A DNA stretch of 64,000 nucleotides from JAICMB01 sp963795935 (GTDB taxonomy: Bacteria; Acidobacteriota; Terriglobia; Bryobacterales; Bryobacteraceae), in contig CAWCJO010000005.1 in NCBI GenBank assembly GCA_963795935.1, positions 186,001-250,000 of the forward strand. The letters run 5' to 3'. The position numbers and the translations under genes are program-made. The notes under the pieces are model-generated. The model worked only from the letters and a program-made list of their open reading frames with translations, was not told where the DNA came from and searched no databases. Positions 59,405-64,000 of the stretch are shown here, piece after piece. The first letter of the stretch is position 1. Each line of letters starts with the position of its first letter.

Positions 59405-59616
59405 GTGAGCAATTTACAAAACGAAATCGGCAGCGTTTCGCGGCGGAAAAGTTCGAGTTGCTTGACGCGCTGTGGGAGAGCCTTGAAGCGGATGCGCCGA
59501 CGCTAACGGATGAGCAGCGTGCCGAGCTGGATTATCGCGTTGCCAAGTACCGGCGGAATCCTGAAAACGTCGTTACTTGGGAGGAAGTCAGGGGAGACCT
59601 GTTCAAGAAACAGTGA
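59405..59616 (+). CDS. Addiction-module antitoxin-like protein, frameshifted, no toxin partner
   Basis: Starting at GTG 59405 (SNLQNEIGSVS) and shifting one base near 59437 gives AAEKFELLDALWESLEADAP, then LTDEQRAELDYRVAKYRRNP and VVTWEEVRGDLFKKQ. This is the small acidic antitoxin-component family found with RelE/ParE-type toxins. The toxin usually follows immediately, but the 150 bases after the stop hold no such gene. The partner was lost or is elsewhere. Confidence 0.7.
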
Positions 59617-59773
59617 CCCGAAGCACTGGCGACTACCCTTCCGCGTTCGCGGCGGGATCGCGCCAGGGCCGTAACGCGGATGGCGCCACCCGGCGATTGT
59701 GTGATTTCGATTCGGCCGCGGATGACAAATTGTGACGCGGCGGAAGCGGCCTGGGCGGCGTATAGTAAGGGCG

Positions 59774-60595
59774 ATGGAGCTCCGAGATAAAGTCGCCATC
59801 ATCACGGGATCGGGTGGCCCGGGGAGCGGGCGAGCGGTGGCGCGTAGGCTCGCGCGCGAGGGCTGTTGTGTGGTCGTGTCCGACGTGAACGAACAGGGCG
59901 CCGGTGAAACGCACCGTCTCATCGGCGATCAAGGCGGCCGCTCGGCGGTTTACAACGCGAATGTGCGCCGCGAGAGCGAGATCGTCGCGTTGATCGATTT
60001 CGCGGAGCGCACTTTTGGCGGTCTGGATATTGTCGTGAATAACGCCTCGGCTCCGTACCGGCCGGAAGAGCCGCTCGGAAACTGGGCCGAGATACTCGAA
60101 GCGGATCTGCTGGGCTCCGTTTACGCGATCCAACATGCGCGGCCGGCGATGCGGCGGCGCGGCGGCGGCGTGATCGTGAACTTCGGGTCTACATCTGCCG
60201 TCGGACACGGGCGCAAGCATTCGGCGGTGGCTGCTTACGATGTGGCCAAGGCAGGCGTGCTGCGTCTGACGACGGCGCTCGGCAGGCTGCGGGAGCTTGA
60301 CGGCATTCGCGTCAACTGCATCGTGCCGGATTGGGTGGCGACGCCGGAGGTGAAAGAGTATTGGGACGGGCTTACGCCGGAGCAAAGGCGGGAGCGAGGG
60401 ATTCCGGCGGCGCTGACCAGCCTGGACGAGATCGCGCAGGCGGTTGTGGATTTGATCACGGACGAGGATCTGTCCGGCAGAGTGATGGTGTGGTGGAGCG
60501 GCGAGCAGCGCGGTTTGATTCCGGTGGGGGATCGCGGGTATGCGACGCTGGAACCCTACCGTAATGTTCTCGGCGCGGCTGCACTGGAATCTTAG
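59774..60595 (+). CDS. Short-chain dehydrogenase/reductase
   Basis: The Rossmann-type NAD(P) motif is KVAIITGSGGPGSGRAVARR, with Asp in VVSDVN that suggests NAD preference. NNASAPYRP and the catalytic Ser in VNFGSTSAVG follow, then YDVAK with Tyr and Lys. It is 273 residues long and intact. The ATG at 59774 is preferred to upstream codons because the fold begins there. The next gene starts inside its 3' end, so they are translated together. Substrate unknown. Confidence 0.9.
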   Translation: MELRDKVAIITGSGGPGSGRAVARRLAREGCCVVVSDVNEQGAGETHRLIGDQGGRSAVYNANVRRESEIVALIDFAERTFGGLDIVVNNASAPYRPEEPLGNWAEILEADLLGSVYAIQHARPAMRRRGGGVIVNFGSTSAVGHGRKHSAVAAYDVAKAGVLRLTTALGRLRELDGIRVNCIVPDWVATPEVKEYWDGLTPEQRRERGIPAALTSLDEIAQAVVDLITDEDLSGRVMVWWSGEQRGLIPVGDRGYATLEPYRNVLGAAALES

Positions 60596-61721
60596 TCTCA
60601 ATCCGCTGACGCGGCTGATCGAGGAAAAGCGCGGCGCGGGCGACCGCATCCTGGATCTCACGGAATCGAATCCTACGCGCGCCGGTCTGAATTATCCCGA
60701 GGCCGCGATTCTGGAGGCGCTGGCGAGCCCGGAGGTCTTGCGATACGATCCGAATCCGGCAGGAGTGCTCAGCGCGCGCGAGGCTGTCGCGCAATACTAC
60801 GAAGGGCGCGCGAAGCCGAGCGGCATTCTGCTGACGGCGAGCACCAGCGAAGCATACGCGCTGCTCTTCAAGCTGCTGTGCGATCCCGGCGATGAAATCC
60901 TGGTTCCGCGTCCGTCGTATCCGCTATTCGAGTTTTTGGCGGCGCTGGAATCCGTCAGCGTGGCGCGGTATCCGCTGCTATACGATCACGGCTGGACGGT
61001 CGATTTTGAGGCATTAGAGGGGGCCATCCACGCGCGCACGCGAGCGGTCGTGGTGGTGAATCCGAACAACCCGACGGGATCGTTTCTGAAGCGGGATGAA
61101 CTGGAGAGGCTCACTGAAATTTGCGCGCGAAACGACGTTGCGATTATCAGCGACGAGGTTTTCGCGGACTACGCCTTCGCCGCCGATGCGCGGCGCGTTT
61201 CTTCGCTTGTCGATGCGGAAGAGGTCCTGACATTTTCGCTGAGCGGATTATCGAAGGTCTCGGGATTGCCGCAGATGAAGCTGGGCTGGATCGTGGTTTC
61301 CGGTCCGGAGCCGGCACGTTCGGATGCTTACGCCCGATTGGAGCTGATCGCGGACACGTACCTTTCCGTAGGAACACCGGTGCAGTGCGCGGCCGGCGCG
61401 CTGCTCGGAGTTCGCGGCGGTATTCAAGGTGAAATTCGGGCCAGGACCACAGCGAATCTGGCGCGCTTGCGGCAGCGGCTTGCGGCGACCCCGTTCCGAG
61501 CTTTGGATATCGAGGGCGGCTGGTATGCCGTGGTGGAAGCGCCGCGCGTGCGCAGCGAAGAAGAGTGGGTTCTCGATCTGCTGCGCCGCGAAAATGTGCT
61601 GGCGCAACCTGGATTCTTCTACGATTTCGACCGCGAGGCATTCCTCATTTTGAGCCTGTTGACGCCCGGCGCCGCGTTCGCCGAGGGCATCGACCGTCTG
61701 CTGGCGCTGGGCGCGGGTTAG
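60564..61721 (+). CDS. Class I/II PLP-dependent aminotransferase
   Basis: This fold-type I aminotransferase has ILDLTESNPTRAGLNYPEA, LLTASTSEAYALLFKLLCDP, VVVVNPNNPTGSFLKRDEL and VAIISDEVFADYAF. The PLP Lys is in LSGLSKVSGLPQMKLGWIV. It also has a C-terminal LEFEGGW-like region (ALDIEGGWYAVV). It is 385 residues from ATG 60564, which overlaps the SDR gene by 32 bases; the ATG at 60540 is an alternative. The NPTRAGL start and the gap structure match the alanine/aspartate-type pyridoxal enzymes often labelled only as aminotransferase. Confidence 0.9.
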   Translation: MFSARLHWNLSLNPLTRLIEEKRGAGDRILDLTESNPTRAGLNYPEAAILEALASPEVLRYDPNPAGVLSAREAVAQYYEGRAKPSGILLTASTSEAYALLFKLLCDPGDEILVPRPSYPLFEFLAALESVSVARYPLLYDHGWTVDFEALEGAIHARTRAVVVVNPNNPTGSFLKRDELERLTEICARNDVAIISDEVFADYAFAADARRVSSLVDAEEVLTFSLSGLSKVSGLPQMKLGWIVVSGPEPARSDAYARLELIADTYLSVGTPVQCAAGALLGVRGGIQGEIRARTTANLARLRQRLAATPFRALDIEGGWYAVVEAPRVRSEEEWVLDLLRRENVLAQPGFFYDFDREAFLILSLLTPGAAFAEGIDRLLALGAG

Positions 61722-61742
61722 AATGAGCCAGGAGTTGATCCC

Positions 61743-64000
61743 ATGAGTTCCTCGGTTACAGAGAATTTGGCCTCCGGTTCAAAGGCTCGGAGCGGCGAAA
61801 ATCCGTTGCGGGAGCTTCGGAAATATCGGACAATCCGTTTGGCTCGACTACATCCGCCGCAGTCTCATCGCGAGCGGCGAGCTGAAGCGCCTGATCGACG
61901 AGGACGGCCTTGCGGGCATTACTTCGAATCCCGCGATTTTCGAAAAGGCCATCACCGGCAGTTCCGATTACACGGACGCGCTGCTCAAGCTGCAGGCCGA
62001 CAAAAAACTCGACGCGATGACGATCTACGAGACTCTCGCGATGAAGGATATTCAGGACGCGGCCGACGCGCTGCGAGTGGTCTACGACCGCACGAATAAG
62101 AGGGACGGGTATGTGAGCCTGGAAGTCTCGCCGTTTGTCGCTCACGATACCCAGAAGACGATCGCCGATGCGCGGCGCCTGTGGAAGGCGGTCAACCGGC
62201 CGAACATCATGATCAAAGTTCCGGGGACCGAGGAGGGGACCCCCGCGATCGAGCAGTTGATCGGCGAAGGGATCAACATCAACGTGACGCTGCTGTTCTC
62301 GCGCGATCGTTATGAGCGCGTGGCGCTGGCCTATGTGGCGGGGCTCAAGAAGTATGTGGCGGGGGGCGGCGATCCGAGTCACGTCGCCAGCGTGGCCAGC
62401 TTCTTCATCAGCCGCATCGATGCGCTGGTCGACAGCATGCTGAAGGCGCGCATCAAGGTAACGAGCGATCCGCAAGAGAGCGGCCAATTGCGCAGCCTGC
62501 TCGGCAAGGTTGCGATTGCGAACGGCAAGCTGACGTACGAGCGCTATAAGCAGATTTTTTCCGGGGCAGGAATGGGAGGCGCTGGCGAGCAAAGGCGCGC
62601 AGACGCAGCGCGTGTTGTGGGCCAGCACCAGCACCAAGGACCCGTCTTATTCGGACGTGCTTTACGTCGAGGAGCTGATCGGCCCGGATACGGTGAACAC
62701 GATTCCGCCGTCGACTCTCGAAGCGTTCCGCGATCACGGGCATCCGCGCGCGAGTCTCGAAGAGGGCATCGCCGCGGCCCACAAGACAATGGACACGCTC
62801 GAGCAGGTGGGCATCTCCATGAAGCAGGTCACGGACGAATTGCTGGTGCAGGCGGTGCGGTTGTTCAGCGAGCCGTTCGACAAACTGCTCAACGCGGTGG
62901 ATGCCAAGTGCAAGGTGGCGGTGGCGGGCGAGGTCGATACGCAGACCTACAATTTGCCGGCCGATTTGAAATCGCAGGTGGACGCCGCCATCGAGGATTG
63001 GAAGCTGACCGGCAAAGTGCGCCGTTTATGGGCGCACGATGCGTCACTGTGGACTGGTCAGGATGAAGGGAAATGGCTCGGCTGGCTGGGCATCACGGAA
63101 GATCAACTCGCGCACAAACAGCGCCTGGAGCAGATCGCCGCGGAAATTAAAGCGGCGGGATTCAAGTATGCGCTGCTGCTCGGCATGGGTGGATCGAGCC
63201 TCTGTCCGGAAGTGCTCAGGAAGACCTTCGGGAAGATAGACGGGCCATCCGGAGCTGTTCGTCCTCGACTCGACCGATCCGGCGCAGATCAAGGCGTTGG
63301 AGGCGAAGATCGACCTGGCGAACACGGTCTTTATCGTCTCGAGCAAATCCGGGACGACCCTGGAGCCGAATATATTCAAGCAGTATTTCTTCGAACGCGT
63401 GCGGCAAATCGTTGGCGAGGCGGAAGTGGGACGGCGGTTCATCGCGATCACGGATCCAGGCTCGAAATTCGAGAAGGTGGCGGAAGCCGAGGGATTCCGC
63501 TGCGTCTTCCACGGCGACCCGAGCATTGGCGGACGCTACTCGGCGCTCTCGGATTTCGGCATGGTTCCGGCGGCGATCATGGGGATCGACGCGCTGCGTT
63601 TTCTCGATCGCGCCGATGTCATGGCGATCTCGTGCTCGTCCTGCCTGCCGGTGGAAAAGAATCCCGGCGCGGTGCTGGGATTGATTCTGGGCGCGGCGGC
63701 AAAGAACGGGCGCGACAAAATCACTTTGATTGCATCGCCCGGCATTGCGGACCTGGGAGCGTGGCTGGAGCAACTGCTGGCCGAATCGACGGGCAAGGAA
63801 GGGAAGGGATTGATCCCCGTCGATCGCGAGCCGCTGGGCACGCCGGAGGTTTACGGCAACGATCGCCTGTTCGCGTATGTGCGGCACGAAGCCAGCGCGG
63901 ACGCGGCTCAGGACGGCGCGGTGGATGAGTTGGCGGGGGCAGGGCATCCCGTTGTGCGCATCGCGCTGCCGCACATCTACGACCTCGGCCAGGAGATGTT
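61743..64000 (+). CDS. tal-pgi: Bifunctional transaldolase/glucose-6-phosphate isomerase, partial and frameshifted
   Basis: The N-terminal transaldolase of the pentose phosphate pathway has SVWLDYIRRSLIASGELKRL, GITSNPAIFEKAITGSSDY, EVSPFVAHDT, the Schiff-base Lys in NIMIKVPGT, and NVTLLFSRDRYERV. The C-terminal PGI part of glycolysis begins about residue 380 with FKYALLLGMGGSSLCPEVLR, SSKSGTTLEPNIFKQYF and GRYSALSDFGMVPAAIMGID. Such fusions occur in several Acidobacteria and Cyanobacteria. Indels near 61835, 62570 and 63240 divide it. The gene leaves the window at base 64000, so the last part of PGI is missing. Confidence 0.93.

Overview
The window looks like chromosomal DNA of an Acidobacteriota bacterium close to the Solibacter/Bryobacter group. 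It is GC-rich and carries four gene types common there: TonB-dependent receptors with an N-terminal carboxypeptidase-like beta-sandwich, a duplicated MacB/FtsX-type permease (ADOP) paired with a PadR regulator, a hopanoid-type glycosyltransferase (HpnB), and a fused transaldolase/glucose-6-phosphate isomerase. Taxonomy is inferred from gene content only. Many genes are split by single-base indels, and nearly all those I reconstructed are +1 insertions. They look like long-read consensus errors, so broken conserved genes are annotated as one CDS across the breaks.

Layout. 1-5.2 kb: a partial GGDEF-EAL protein, small enzymes (DUF6624, SRPBCC, RibD-like) and a patch of decayed mobile-element or exonuclease fragments. 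5.4-9.8 kb: a macro-domain deacetylase divergent from a HAD phosphatase, then a methyltransferase, a secreted protein and a nucleoside hydrolase. 10.4-14.8 kb: hpnB divergent from an acyl-CoA carboxylase beta subunit, AtuA and a small AtuA-related protein. 14.9-27.5 kb: two tandem TolC genes, then degraded minus-strand genes (an FG-GAP protein and a TonB receptor), then a 5'-truncated, nearly identical copy of the second tolC. The direct repeats bound an 8.7 kb unit.

27.8-34.8 kb: a compact, overlapping histidine operon on the minus strand (hisI-G-D-C-HAD-B-H-F-A). It is preceded by what reads as a complete attenuator: a 17-residue leader peptide with four consecutive His codons, a competitor strand, and an intrinsic terminator with a nine-T tail. 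This is the most striking observation in the window. 34.8-40.3 kb: a crotonase-family protein, an AAA ATPase/DUF4276 pair that resembles ATPase-TOPRIM phage defence, a response regulator, a CPBP protease and secreted proteins. 40.6-47.3 kb: a carbohydrate locus with a TonB receptor, a GH42-like glycosidase, a divergent GntR regulator with a palindromic operator candidate, and a ROK kinase stub.

47.5-54.7 kb: a cysteine-synthase-like enzyme, two small ORFs, a sulfatase with a TonB receptor, and a secreted protein. 55-58 kb: PadR with the ADOP permease. 58.2-64 kb: an orphan ClpB-like AAA+ ATPase, an orphan antitoxin, an SDR overlapping an aminotransferase, and tal-pgi running off the right end.
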